From Spinacia oleracea (lineage: Eukaryota; Streptophyta; Magnoliopsida; Caryophyllales; Amaranthaceae): a DNA stretch of 64,000 nt. Where the stretch lies: contig NC_079492.1 of NCBI RefSeq assembly GCF_020520425.1, positions 117,897,157 through 117,961,156 on the forward strand, in the 5' to 3' direction. The notes under the pieces are model-generated. The model was given only the letters and a program-made list of their open reading frames with translations, ran no database searches and had not been told where the DNA came from. Within the stretch, counting starts at the first letter, position 1. Every line of letters begins with the position of its first letter. The position numbers and the translations under genes are program-made. Positions 46,701-58,707 of this stretch are shown here, piece after piece.

Positions 46701-49700
46701 GTTTTATTATGGGACAGCTCATAATGTTCATATCGATCTATTATACGCCTCTGCATCTAGCATTGGGTAGACCTCATACAATAACTGTCCTAGCTCTACC
46801 CTATCTTTTGTTTCATTTCTTCTGGAACAATCACAAACACTTTTTTGATTATGGATCCACTAGCAGAAATTCAATGCGTAATCTCAGCATTAATGTGTAT
46901 TCCTGAATAATCTCATTTTTCAATTATTCAACTATTTCATTTTACCAAGTTCAATGTTAGCCAGATTAGTGAACATTTATATGTTTCGATGCAACAACAA
47001 GATGTTATTTGTAACAAGTAGTTTTGTTGGTTGGTTAATTGGTCACATTTTATTCATGAAATGGGTTGGATTGGTATTAGTCTGGATACAGCAAAATAAT
47101 TCTATTAGATCTAATAAGTACCTTGTGTCAGAATTGAGAAATTCTATGGCTCGAATCTTTAGTATTCTCTTCTTTATTACCTGTGTCTACTATTTAGGCA
47201 GAATTCCGTCACCTATTTTTACTAACAAACTGAAACAAATGCTAGAAACGAACGAAATTGAGGAAGAAACAAATTTAGAAATAGAAAAAACTTCCGAAAC
47301 GAAGGAGACTAAACAGGAAGAAGAGGGATTCACCGAAGAAGATCCTTCTCCTTCCCTTTTTTCGGAAGAAAAGGAGGATCCGGACAAAATCGATGAAACG
47401 GAAAAGATCCGAGTGAATGGAAAGGACAAAACAAAGGATGAATTCCACTTAAAAGAAGCATGCTATAAAAATAGCCCAACTTCTTATTATGGGAATCAAG
47501 ATATTTCGAAGTTAGAAATACTTAAAAAAGAAAAGAAAATCCTATTTTGGTTTCAAAAACCCCTTATTTTTCTTCTTTTCGACTATAAACGTTGGAATCG
47601 TCCAATGCGATATATAAAAAACAATCGGTTTGAAAATGCGGTAAGAAATGAAATGTCACAATATTTTTTTTATACATGTCAAAATGATGGAAAACAAAGA
47701 ATTTCTTTTACATATCCACCTAGTTTATCAATTTTCTGGGAAATGATACAAAGAAAGATTTCTTTGGCTACAACAGAAAAATTCTTATATGATGATGAAC
47801 TATACAATTATTGGATTTATACGAATGAATAAAAAAAAACAGCTTAAGCAATGAATTTGCTAATAGAATTACAGTTCTAGACAAAGGACTTTTTTATATA
47901 GATGTACTTGATAAAAAAAACTAGATTATGTAAAAGTAAAAATGAATATTTACAAAAAGACCATGATCCTTTATTAAATGGATCCTATCGTGGTATAATA
48001 AAAAAAACTCTTTTACCTTTTATAAATAATGATGAAACTACAGTAAAAAAATTCTTAAGGCGGATCCGGACGTGCTGTGGACTATCTACAGAGGGACGAC
48101 ACTTGGAGTCCTAAAGACTTGTTCTTGTTCGGTTCGGGCGCAGCTAGGGAGGGCACGCTACAAAATGTATGCATCTGAATTATGCTAAATGATTATGTGT
48201 AAATAATATGTTTCCTGGCTTTATGGTTTTTCCGCATGATTTATGTTTATTCATATGTATCATAACCTAACAGTGGTATCACGAGCCTCTTATTAATTTC
48301 ATAATCTAAATTGCATGAACATGGTTAAATTTTACAAATTTGCAAGGAATTAAAGGGGTGATTAGTTTTTGTAATTAATTGCAAATTGCGTTTATTTAAT
48401 TATATGTACACAGTTTTTCGGCAGAATATTCGTTACTCAACCAAATCGAGTGATTTTTGTGTCAATTTCGCATGTAAAAGGCATTCTAAAAATTTGACAA
48501 AAAGAGCCTTTTTTGGCCGAACCCAGAATTCCCAAATTCAAAGCCTAACTATGACTTTTCGGAGGTTTAAGTTTTTCGAACGCAAAAGTTTGTAAATTTA
48601 AGATATTAAATTAAGTATTTGCGATTCTTGTTGATAAATCTTGAGTTTTTGATTGACCTACAGTATATGTTTAACAATTATGAATGCCTAGACTTGTTAA
48701 TTATACAACCTAATTTGTAATTATGATTAATTTGTTGAAATTCGAATAATTTAGAATTGATTTGTTTTTCATAATTAATTAATTATTTAATTAGGTATCC
48801 ATGATTAAAATCCACCATAAAGATTGTTAATTTATGTTAAATTTTAAATTTTTATGACCTAGATCTGAATCCATGTTAATCGGAAATTAATTGAATAATA
48901 AATTTTCGATTTTTCGCCCTAAAATTATGAAATTAATATGATTTATTAATTTGTCGTTAATTTTAAATTAAAAATTTTAATTTTTTTTTTGAAAACGCCC
49001 ATAAAAGTTGCACACACAAAGCAATGGAAGCTACGTGTTACCCTTAAAGCGGTGTTGTATAGTGCGGGCACGCGACGACGAGCAAGGGAGCTCGTCGCCC
49101 GTGCGGTACGAAGGCAGCGAGCAACCTAGCGCATGGCGCGCGCACGAGGCAAGGGAGCCTGTGCGTGTGTGCTGTGTGCTATGGGCGATGGCGTGGCACA
49201 TGGAGAGGCGCGCGCGCGAGGCCTGAGATGGGTCGCTCAGCGATCGTTGTTCAGCGCACCAACATGCGATGCCTCGAGGGCTTGCTTGCGCGCGAGCGAG
49301 CGAGCGCTCCTACCGTAGCTGCTGCGATGCATGCGGGCAAGCAGGCTGCGCGCAAGCGTGGCTTGGCTTGCTGCGTTTGCGCATGGCTGCTGCTGCGATG
49401 TGCCATGGGCCAGCGATTGGTCGTGCGCATGATGGGGCTTGGGCGCAAGCCCAAGTGCTCGTCGTGTTACGACTGAATCGTTTTTGAATTTTAATTTGAG
49501 ATTTTCAGTTCGGAAATAACTTTAATTAATTTTAAAATTAATAATTTAAATTTTTTTCTCGGATTTTAATTTTGAATATTATAATTATTATAAATTTTTT
49601 TTTTTACTAATTATTTTACTAAAATTAAACCTTGAATTAATTTAAATTCATTTAATTCAACTGAAAAATAAATTAAATAAAATGGATTCAATTATAAATT

Positions 49701-52700
49701 TATATGAGCTTTAAATTTTAATTAAATTTGTATGTTTCCAGTTAGACTAGAGATACATTTTTATGTTTAAAATTAGTAAAGCATATGAATTTATTGGTTT
49801 AAGTGGGAGCAATTTTAGTCATAAACTCTTGATTAGGTCTACAAATCCTTTAAGGTTAAACAACTTGATTAGAATTAATAAGGACTGAATAATTGGTAGA
49901 TTATTGGTGCCCTTGATTAATTGCTGCAAATATTTATGTGATGCATACAATGTGTTTTTACTAACCAATTATGTGGGCCATTCATGATAATGAATGGGTG
50001 AATGGTACATATTGTATATGTACTATTTTGCAGGTTATGAAGTGACTAGTATGGCCCAAATAGGATAGAAAATATGGTCTGCGTACCATTAATTTGAATG
50101 TAATTGGTCTAATGCACCAAATTTGTTTTTCAATTCAAATATGGTCTGCGTACCATCAAATAGTTGTAATTAGTTTAATTATAGTTGATCCTGTTTGAAG
50201 AAAATGGAGCCTCCCACGGTGAAATTCAAGACGGAGTTTCCAATCCATTTTCAAGACGGACTTTGAAGTTGAAGCTTCAAGATGAAGTCGGGCCACACTA
50301 GATCACATTTATCTTATGCATGCTTTAAGTTATTTATTGCTTTTAAATATGTCTTAAATATGCATGAGATTGAAGCTTTGATTATGTTGCATGATTAAGG
50401 ATTTTAGTTCACTTAAAATCTAACCAACATAGTAAGAGCCTTAAGTTCCAAACTTAAAAATTGAGTTAAAAGGTGCCATGCCAAAATAACACTTACTTGG
50501 ATAACCTTTACATCAATCAAGTAATAGATTACGCTCAGCGAGGTATTACTTATTGATCCTAAAGGGGTAAGGTACACAAATAATTGTGAGTACATGTTAG
50601 TTTTGGTGAAACTCAACGATATAAGTAAGGAATCCTTTTATGTCGTGGCAAATTCGATAGGATTACCTAATAAGTTCTTAGACGTACCTATCAACCAAGA
50701 GTAGTTTCTAGACTATTAGCAAAAGACTTTTGCTTACCTAAAATATTTTAGAATTGAGTCTAAATACATAGTGTGCTTAATTCTTCAATGATTTAAGGAT
50801 CTTGGAATCATTTTATTCACACTTGCCGGAACAATAAATTCGAATAAAATGCTAATAACTTGTTTAAATTGCATGAATGCTTTAATTTTCAAGTTATTAC
50901 TCATGATAAATGTTTAGACTTGCCTGCTTCAATGTATGTTTTAATTATTGTTTATAATTAAATATCTTGCACTGCAGTAAACCCTTTTAGAAAGGTAACA
51001 GTAAATTTCCTCGATTGGTAGTGAATCCAAGAACGATTCACGGAAATGAGAGAAAATGAGCAATTTAAAATGTACGTTTCTTATATCGACTTTTATGGTT
51101 GTTTTCGAGTATCAAAGTCGAATGGCAAACCGATTGGTGCTTGTGAATTCAAAATACAATGTAGTTTTGAGATCATAAAGCATTGAGTTTAAACGCTAAG
51201 CTTTACCAATGGTTAACAACCTTATATCTTTGTCCATTTAATTCTCGAATGAGTCTAATCCCTAGACATTCGAATAGATCGATGCTTAGAGAACTTTAGA
51301 AGCTTCTGGTAAGATCATCTAGTTGAAACAAAACATTCAACATAAATTAAATGATAAGAACTTTCTTTGGAATGACATTGGACATGTCTAACAAAGTATA
51401 AAAGTCAACACTAGAGAATTCAATTCTTAAGACTATAAGAAAGGGTACAAGAAATAGGAAAACAAGGAACAAATTAAAGGAATTTACGATTTCGTTTCTA
51501 CCTATAAGTTTATGTTTAAAGAGAAGTAACCTAACAATCAAACTTCCTTGGTATCATATACCGCTTGAGGTTCTTACTTCGGTAATAACTCAAACAATGG
51601 AATCTAGGATACACTAATGACCTACAAGTGGGAAATGAAGCATGGCAATGCTACATTAGTTGTAGGGTCATCTAGTTTGTTTTAAGTCCTTTCAAAGGCT
51701 GGAACTTAATGGCTATTTTGTTCCATAATCAGCATACCTAAATTTCTGTTTTCAAACACAGAAAGACTCACATTCAAGAAAAACCAAAACAATGTTTGTT
51801 TGTTTATTTGAATGAAATGGTCAATTACGGATTGAGTCAATATGCTTGATTAAAACAAACAACTCTTTAACAATAAGAACTTTACTAGGTTCAAATCAAC
51901 CCCTTGATTTGAGTTCCACTAATCTTTGGCATTGTTGCTTAGACCATATCAACAAGTTAACATTCATAAGCTCTATTTCGATTGACTTTGAAAGTTGATT
52001 GATTTCAAGATCAATTCAAGACAAGCTAGTCTTACTTGTTGAAAGTAACAAAAGATATGAACTATTTTTAGAACACCTAGACAATAGAGTTCAAAGCTAA
52101 AGACAGATTTTATGACTTTATTATTTCACCTAAATTTGAGTGAATATTGGTTTATTTACTCAATGTGATATAAGTTTGAATCTGTTTGGCTAGTTCAAAG
52201 ATTCAGAAGTATAAAATCCACTTGGCAAGAAATCATAAAGATCTAGGTTAGATCATGTTGATGATTACTTAAGACCAAGAATGATCATCAAAGATTGTGT
52301 GTTGTAATTTTACGATCTAGCTCCATAAGATATTACATATCTAAGTTGGAATGATCGAAGTCAATTAGTACTTGATTCGATCAATGATGAATCATAAAGA
52401 CTTTTCCTATAATTTCTAAAACAAAATGCTAAGCTACCACAAAACTAAACCAAATTCGTCAAAGCTATTGAAAAGTAATTTCAGAATATCTTTTCATAAT
52501 TATATATCTAAAGAGTTTCTAAACTCAGTGGGAGCTTAGTGTTTGTTATTCAACAAACTAAGGCCCAAGTATAGATATATGTTTCATTGTGATTTATTCA
52601 AATGAGACACAAGGGTATTGTTTCTACCACGAATGTTGAGAACATTATGTTTGTTTGCTCGAAATGATGTCCTTTTGGAGATTCGTTTCCAAAATGACAA

Positions 52701-55700
52701 GTGGGAGAAAATAGACCTCGAAAGTCTTCGAGGAGAACAACAAACATAAACGGACATTCCGGAGGCTTTTCGAAGTTCTTTAGAAAATACGAACACGTAT
52801 TCTATAAGGACTTTAGAAATGGCTTTTAAAGAATAGACATATCTTAGAAGACTTTACAAGTGCTTCAAGGAGAACAGAATATTCAAAGGACTTTCAAGTG
52901 GCTGTTGATATTCTATTCTTTGATCCATGTTCTATACCCAAGTAGGCATAGAGTTCAAGTCACTGAAACTATGAGATTCTTCTATTAGATAGTGAAGAAT
53001 CATGGAGTTTCAGGTCACTGAAGCTATGCGATTCTTCTATTAGATAGTGAAGAAACCTACAACTTGTAGTCAAACTATTATCATGTTGATTAATGAGTTT
53101 GTGACTTGTAAGAAAGGTATGACGAAACCCAGATTCCCTAAAATGGTTAGAGGCCATATATAGACTCAAATGTTTTAAATGGTTAAAGGCCATAAAACAT
53201 ACTCAATGTTTTGATGACAAAATTGAAATTTTGTTGATTTACAAGAATAGTTTCACACCTATTGGTTGCAAGTTTGGTTTAAGGATAAAAACCATCAAAC
53301 ATGAAATTGTGTTCACACACAAAGCTAGATTAGTTGCTAAAGGTTACAAGCAAATTCACGGTGTGGATTGTGTTGAAACCTCATGCAAAATCGTAATGCT
53401 TAAGTCTATAATTCAAGCAATGATTGCATACTGGTACATATGGCAGTTGGATGACAAAACATCTTCCTCAGTCAAATGTTGGAAGAAACTATGTACATGG
53501 TATGTCATAGGATTTGTGGATCCAAATAAATACTTGAAAAGGAAAGCTAGCTTATGAAATCTAAGTACAGATTTAAGCAAGCAATTGGGAATTAGAAATG
53601 TATTTTGGTGAAGCTAATAAGTAATTTAGTTTCATAAAATGTACATGACTCTTATAGATATATAAGAAGTTTAGTGGGAGTACATAAAAACTTAATTGGT
53701 CCTATGTGTATCACACACATATCTCTCTATTGTGAAATAACATTCAAATGCTAATAACTTAGGTTTGAAATTATTCATCAATGATGGACCAAGGCGAAAC
53801 TTAGTACATACTGGGTATTAAGATCTATTTACAAAGATCTTATGATATTGTTTTGGATTAAGTAATGGCATTTACTAAATCAAACACGAAAGACTCCATT
53901 GGAGATATTCGATCCATATGAATAAATCTAAGTAATGAATGTTTGAACTATGTATAAGCATTTACTAAGTTAAACATCAAAGGATCTAAGTGAGATTCTT
54001 AACCTATATTATATGTCAAAGAATTTAGCTGGATTTAGTATCTACTGAAACTACAATAAGCCAAAGTTACATGAATAGAATTCAATTGGGAATTATTCTG
54101 CAAAAGAATTTATCATGTATGATATAATATGAGGATCGCCAAAAATGTATCGTATGACTTTAGGCATGACGAACATATACCAATCTCTATTGATCTAAGT
54201 AAAGATTAACTAGATTGAGATCAAGAAAAACTTATGGTACTTGAAAAGGTACATAGGAATAGTTCTTGATTCAAGGAAATAAAGATATGCTAAATATTGA
54301 TGCTACACGCATAAACACTGGCAAAGGATCAAGCAAGGTTCCTTTGGAGTTAACCATTGACAAAGACGAGCTAAAGAGCATCGTGTTTTGAAATGGCAAC
54401 ATGGATTGGAGACCATGGGTTGTTGCGTGGGAAATTAAATATTAATTTCTATGTTCTAAGATATAGTTGGAAAGTCTTCCGCATATCTATGAACTACTTG
54501 GATAAGTAAATCCAAACAAAGAATCACTAGCAACCTAAACAGTTGAAGTAAAAGTACTTATTGCCTAAGAAGCAATAAAACAGAGTTGTTTATATTAATG
54601 AGTTCTTCATTGAACTTGGGAAGATCACATGTCTGTTGACTTAATGGTTCTTCATTGCAAAATGCGTAGAACCACTAATGTAGTAAGAAAGACTAGATCA
54701 TATAATAAACAAACTCAAAAGATCTTATCATCCTATCTCGAAAAACATTCGATGAAAAGGATATTAAGATTGGCAAAGCATGATAACTAAACCTATGCAA
54801 CAAGTGAGAAACAACACTCACATTGTGGCACTGGAAATCAAGCATAGCTTTGAATTCCATGAACTGTTTTAAAGATGGGTTTGAGGCCCATGGTTGTAAA
54901 ACATTGGGGTTGAACATTTATCATATATGAAATGTATTTTCATATTCCATTTAATCTTGGTTTAGTATTAAATGATGAGTCCCTTCAATTTGACGATATA
55001 TTCAAGATAGACTGTCAGGACTAGTCCTGTGACTAAGAAATGTCTATCAAGTGAACTTGAATGTCAAAAGTTGAAAATGGTCCCTGGTCGGAGTTTTCTA
55101 TAAAGATGGACGCATAGAAAACGTTAGACGACTAGAATGCAAGATGACTAGTAGTTCTGTTTCTTGAACTATGTGGACATGGCAATGTCATAATCATTTG
55201 AATAGATACTTACTTTGGGAAGACTAGTATCGGACAGACCTATGAAACTTTACTGTAAGAGATGAAAATCTGTCATAAGTAAATTTCATTAAAATTATTA
55301 GACACTAAATCCTCAATACCTGAGTGATTTGAGATTACTTGTTTGAGAACTGCTTACTTTGACGTTGACCAACCGTCGCACCGTAAAAGGAGGCTATAAA
55401 AGCAACGCTCAGGTAATCACCTATCAAACGAAGTCTAATCTCAAGATCGCAAGATTGGGATTGTCCTCCCATAAATCGGGATGAGATGCTGAAAGTTGTA
55501 CAAGGCCACTCGGAGAGCTAGAAACTGTAAAATGCATGGTCGTGCTCAGATGAATCATAGGTTATGATTATCTGTTTATTTGATCAGTTGAACTCTGAAA
55601 TTGAGAAACACCTCTGGACGTAATAAGGATGACAACTCTTACCTTATGTTCAAGAGCAAGCATCGAGCGACAAAGGAATTAGGAAATGCACACTTGTCCC

Positions 55701-57449
55701 TAAGGACAAGTGGGAGACTGAAGGAAATAATGCCCTTGGTCCAAGTATGCATATAATGTTAAGTCTAATAAATGCGGTTCAGTATTAATTGACAAGTTAA
55801 TAAATTCAGTGAGATCAAGTGAGCTGAATGCCTAGCTAGAGGCCGCTTCAGTTCAAGTGGAATTAATGATATTAATCCACAACTTACTCTTGACTGAACC
55901 CGTAGGGTCACACAAATAGTACGTAAACGGATCAAGTATTTAATGGCATTAAATACTCCATCTATGGATATTCGGAATCGACGGGTCTTGGTTTCAGTGG
56001 GAGCTGAGATCGTCAAAGGCAAGCAAATGAATACTCCGGAAACGATGATATTGCCGGAAACGGAAATATGGATCGTATCGGAAATATAAATATTATCCAA
56101 GTCGTAGATGTTGCCGGAAACGGAAACATGGTACGTATCAGAAAATATCATTGGAAATGGAAATATTGTCGGAATCGGAAATATTGCCGGAAACGGAAAT
56201 ATTGTCAGAATCAGAAATATTATCGAAATCGGAAAATAATTCCGGAAACGGAAATATTAAATATTTGTTCGAAACGGAAATTAATTCTGGAATCGGAAAT
56301 ATTAAATATTGTTCGTATCGGAAATAAATTCTGGAATCGGGAATTTAATCGGAAGCGCGTCGTACGAATTAGCATCGGACGAGACTTGCTAGACGAAGGC
56401 CCAGCACGAAGCCAGGCCTACGCCCAGCAAGCCCAAGCGCCCAAACACACGCTGCCAAGCCACGCCAGGCCCAGCGCAAGGCCAGGCCCAGCAATGGCCT
56501 AGGCGCGCGCGCGAGGCTGCGACGAGTGGGCTGCGAGCAACGCCAGCTCGTGTGGGCCGCAAGGCCTATGCGGGTTTGTGCGATGCTCGTGCTCGTGCAA
56601 CGTTTGTGTTTCAATACAAATCCTAAAGCTAATGGAATTTGTTCTATGATTAAATCCTAATCCTAATAAAGATAGAATTTGTTTAATAGATTTTAATAAG
56701 ATTCTAATTAAATAAATTAGTATCCTAATAGGATTCCAAGTCCTTTTCCATAACTCTATAAATAGGTGCCTATGGTCACATATTTACATCGAGAATTGAA
56801 GTATTCAAAGGTAATATTTTCAAGCAAAAATCAGCCACAAACACTTGCCCTATTTAGCCGAAATTTATAGTACCTTAAGGGCGATTCTAGTTGGTCAATC
56901 TTAAGGCGGATCCGGACGTGCTGTGGACTATCTACGGAGGAACGACACTTGGAGTCCTAAAGACTTGTTCTTGTTCGGTTCGGGCGCAGCTAGGGAGGGC
57001 ACGCTACAAAATGTATGCATCTGAATTATGCTAAATGATTATGTGTAAATAATATGTTTCCTGGCTTTATGGTTTTTCCGCATGATTTATGTTTATTCAT
57101 ATGTATCATAACCTAACAATTTCATGCTGGGAAAGATGTCAGAAGGAACCAAATCGACATCTTCTCTCCCCCGAACCATAGGAGGAAGGTTTCTTGCAAA
57201 CTCCTCGTCAGAGGAACTAGAGGAGTCATCCTCAAAATCCTCACGCGGAACGCGACGACGGCAAGCCACGCTTTTTCTTCTCCTTGAAGAATGTGCCGCC
57301 CTTACAGCCCCGTCTCCTGAATGACGAGAGGAGCTGACTCCACCCCTATTTCCCTGGGACGGGCTCGAAAAGGGAACCATGTTGTCCCTTTCTCGCGGCG
57401 TTGCCCATGCACCCACATTAGTTGTTTGCCTAATTCGAGCCATGCCGTC
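43116..57449 (-). CDS. antisense multi-exon gene of second gypsy element, split by copia-B
   Basis: Convergent with gag-protease. The likely start is ATG 57443 ([20 protein letters not shown]). It follows a 5' untranslated intron (donor GTAAGT at 57592, acceptor TGCAG at 57450). Exon 1 continues from 57119 to 45449 across the copia-B insertion in the same frame, then reaches a donor near 44751. It includes [20 protein letters not shown] and [14 protein letters not shown], typical of the Transposase_28 family, a plant domain of unknown role. Later exons with GT-AG ends are 44688-44528, 44447-44072 (Pro/Ala/Ser-rich), 43989-43805 and 43728-43116 (coiled coil ending in an acidic tail). Single frame changes near 45350 and near 43640-43530 break it as read. 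Confidence 0.65.
43757..43780. repeat. TA microsatellite in an intron of the antisense gene
   Basis: About eleven TA units in the last intron of the antisense gene. Confidence 0.8.
45450..45454. repeat. TSD of copia-B, left copy (ATTTC)
   Basis: ATTTC precedes TGAAGGAAATAATG and recurs at 57119-57123 after AACCTAACA. Confidence 0.85.
45455..48272 (+). repeat. copia-B 5' LTR with plastid insert
   Basis: Outer parts 45455-46619 and 48053-48272 match the 3' LTR. TATA box at 46494-46501. TTTCCG/CGGAAA-type array at about 45775-46085. The plastid DNA sits downstream of the TATA box, so a transcript from this LTR would run through it. Confidence 0.9.
46620..48052 (+). pseudogene. ycf1: plastid ycf1 (tic214) fragment in nuclear DNA
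   Basis: About 1.43 kb of the chloroplast gene for TIC214, a component of the plastid protein import machinery. It begins within the N-terminal membrane part ([36 protein letters not shown]) and runs through the Lys/Glu-rich middle ([37 protein letters not shown]) to NNDETTVKK. Both gene ends are missing. Frame breaks: one base is lost near 46890, giving an early stop, and another break lies near 47832 in an A-run. In the LTR it replaces 16 bases (GATTCTAGTTGGTCAA) that the 3' LTR still has, with no target duplication. It is non-functional. Confidence 0.93.
48273..48289 (+). promoter_or_regulatory. copia-B primer-binding site
   Basis: GTGGTATCACGAGCCTC, identical to the primer site of copia-A; initiator tRNA-Met type. 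Confidence 0.8.
48290..50940 (+). other. copia-B untranslated leader
   Basis: Corresponds to the copia-A leader in reverse (shared phrases near 48395-48560, 49680-50420). A GC-rich island at 49050-49475 sits at the position of the tandem-repeat island of copia-A, but it lacks the regular CATCGCTGGG repeats. No gene. Confidence 0.65.
50941..55705 (+). pseudogene. copia-B polyprotein remnants
   Basis: No long frame. Traces of the polyprotein can be read as short islands. A protease/linker-like DLQVGN occurs near 51620. [10 protein letters not shown] occurs near 51935 (copia-A has LWHCRLGHIN). [16 protein letters not shown] and IWQLDDKTS occur at 53320-53465, the start of RT. Each island is out of frame with the next and full of changes. 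The order matches copia-A, so this is a decayed version of the same polyprotein. Confidence 0.7.
55706..55718 (+). promoter_or_regulatory. copia-B polypurine tract
   Basis: ACAAGTGGGAGAC directly before the 3' LTR, identical to that of copia-A. Confidence 0.8.
55719..57118 (+). repeat. copia-B 3' LTR (1400 bp)
   Basis: TGAAGG..CTAACA, TATA box at 56757-56764, array of CGGAAA-type repeats at about 56035-56350, GC-rich block at 56385-56600. Confidence 0.9.
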
Positions 57450-57880
57450 CTGCATAGGGAACAGGACGTCTGACTTTAGCAAAAAGAAAGAAAGAGCGTC
57501 GTATTAAACAAGACGCCTCCCTAAGATACTATAACAACAAGAAAAGAAAATCCATAAGCATGCAGAAAACAAGAGTTTGATAAAGAACTTACCAAAAAAT
57601 GATCAATCTGATGCGAAGTCTAGGCAAATAGTCCAAAGCCTCAAGAACACTGAACAAGAATCCAAGAACACCGAATGCAAGCACAGACAGATCTTTGACA
57701 AACACAATTCGCTTTCTCTCTCTACAAAAAATCGCTCTAAAATAACAAAAGGAAAATGAGAGATTTTCTGAAGGTTTTAAAGGGGGAAACCAAGCTCTGA
57801 AAAGCAACCCCACGTGGCACTCCCTTCGATCAAGCAGCCTACCCCACAGGGGCGAGGGGCATCTTCCTTGAGGGGAAAAT
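57450..57880 (-). promoter_or_regulatory. leader, 5' intron and promoter region of the antisense gene
   Basis: On the minus strand, a leader exon (about 57770-57593) is followed by an intron, 57592-57450, with clean GT-AG ends. A TTTAAAA at about 57775-57781 may serve as the TATA box. The GAGGGGAAAA at 57871-57880 on the plus strand is the polypurine tract of the gypsy element, so the antisense promoter lies just inside the 3' LTR. Confidence 0.5.
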
Positions 57881-58431
57881 TATGTGGCCTAAAAGAACGC
57901 CACCTGGCTGTACCATGAAAGCCTAGAAAGAAGGCCCAAAGGCCCATCAGCAGGCACACCTCAAATTGTCTCATAAACCCGCATGCACACGCAGGGCCAA
58001 GACCCATCAGTAGGTCATGAGACCCACTTGCTCAGGAGGATCCCATTCCGCTATTTCCCAAGAAAGCCCAAAACGCTTAAGAGGCCCACCAGGTCTAAAT
58101 CAAGTCCCCAAAACTTAGCGGGACACGTGTCCTGATCTTGCAGAACATCCAATCATGCAGGACCAGTTCCCAAGAAACCCTAGCACTATAAATAGTGCAG
58201 ATCCCTAGGTAAAAGGGGCAATCAATTCATTCTCACCTACCTTAAACCATTTCTTGCTCTGCCTTCTCTCTAGAATTACTTCTCTCTCTAGCCTATACTT
58301 ACTTAGGCATCGGAGGGAATATTTCTACGGGAATATTCTTGTTTTGCAGGTTGCCAGAAGTTCGTGCCAGGTCATACTTGATACCTTCGAGGAACGCGTG
58401 ACACGTCATCACCGTAAAATATCCCACAACA
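57881..58431 (+). repeat. 3' LTR of second gypsy element (551 bp)
   Basis: TTATGTGGCC..CCCACAACA, TATA box at 58187-58194, TSD GTAAG at 58432-58436. Confidence 0.9.
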
Positions 58432-58707
58432 GTAAGTATATGGCAAAGTAGCGATTTAGGTAGTGGTTAGCGTCAGAGGTAGCGGTTAGGTAACTTTTGT
58501 CAAATGTTAAAATTAGTAACGTTTAAGGTAGCGGGTAGCATTTGACAAATTTATAGTAAAGTTTTAAACAATATTTTAGCTTTTATTTTATTCTAAAATA
58601 TTAGCTGCTACTTTTACCGAACACTTACGTTAGTTACCCGCTACTTTGACAGTTAATCGTTACCCGCTACTTTGACATTTAATCGTTACCCGCTATTCAA
58701 CCGCTAA

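Larger units (their letters stand above)
45455..57118 (+). mobile_element. Ty1/copia element copia-B, degenerate interior
   Basis: Same family as copia-A, in the opposite orientation: matching termini, primer site, polypurine tract, GC-rich LTR block and TTTCCG array. LTRs are 45455-48272 (1.4 kb plus a plastid insert) and 55719-57118 (1400 bp). The interior is about 7.4 kb, close to the 7.7 kb of copia-A, but without any useful reading frame. Only islands of gag, protease, integrase-region and RT similarity remain. The LTRs themselves differ by only a few bases per hundred where compared by eye. Confidence 0.9.
33539..58431 (+). mobile_element. Ty3/gypsy element with gag-protease only and an antisense gene
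   Basis: An LTR element of about 7.4 kb once the CACTA and copia-B insertions are discounted, with 551-bp LTRs and TSD GTAAG. It encodes one gag-protease frame and no RT, RNase H or integrase. Its 3' half is occupied by a spliced antisense gene with a Transposase_28-like ('putative gypsy type transposon') domain. This resembles the TR-GAG class of non-autonomous plant elements. The outermost LTR bases have changed (5' LTR ends ATA, 3' LTR starts TTATG), which must be later mutations. Confidence 0.88.

Noticed and set aside
46652..48114. A functional nuclear ycf1 gene
   Set aside because: Both ends are missing, there are at least two frame breaks, and it sits inside an LTR.
53231..53557. An intact RT gene in copia-B
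   Set aside because: Only the beginning of RT is recognisable, with many changes, and the frame ends within the domain.
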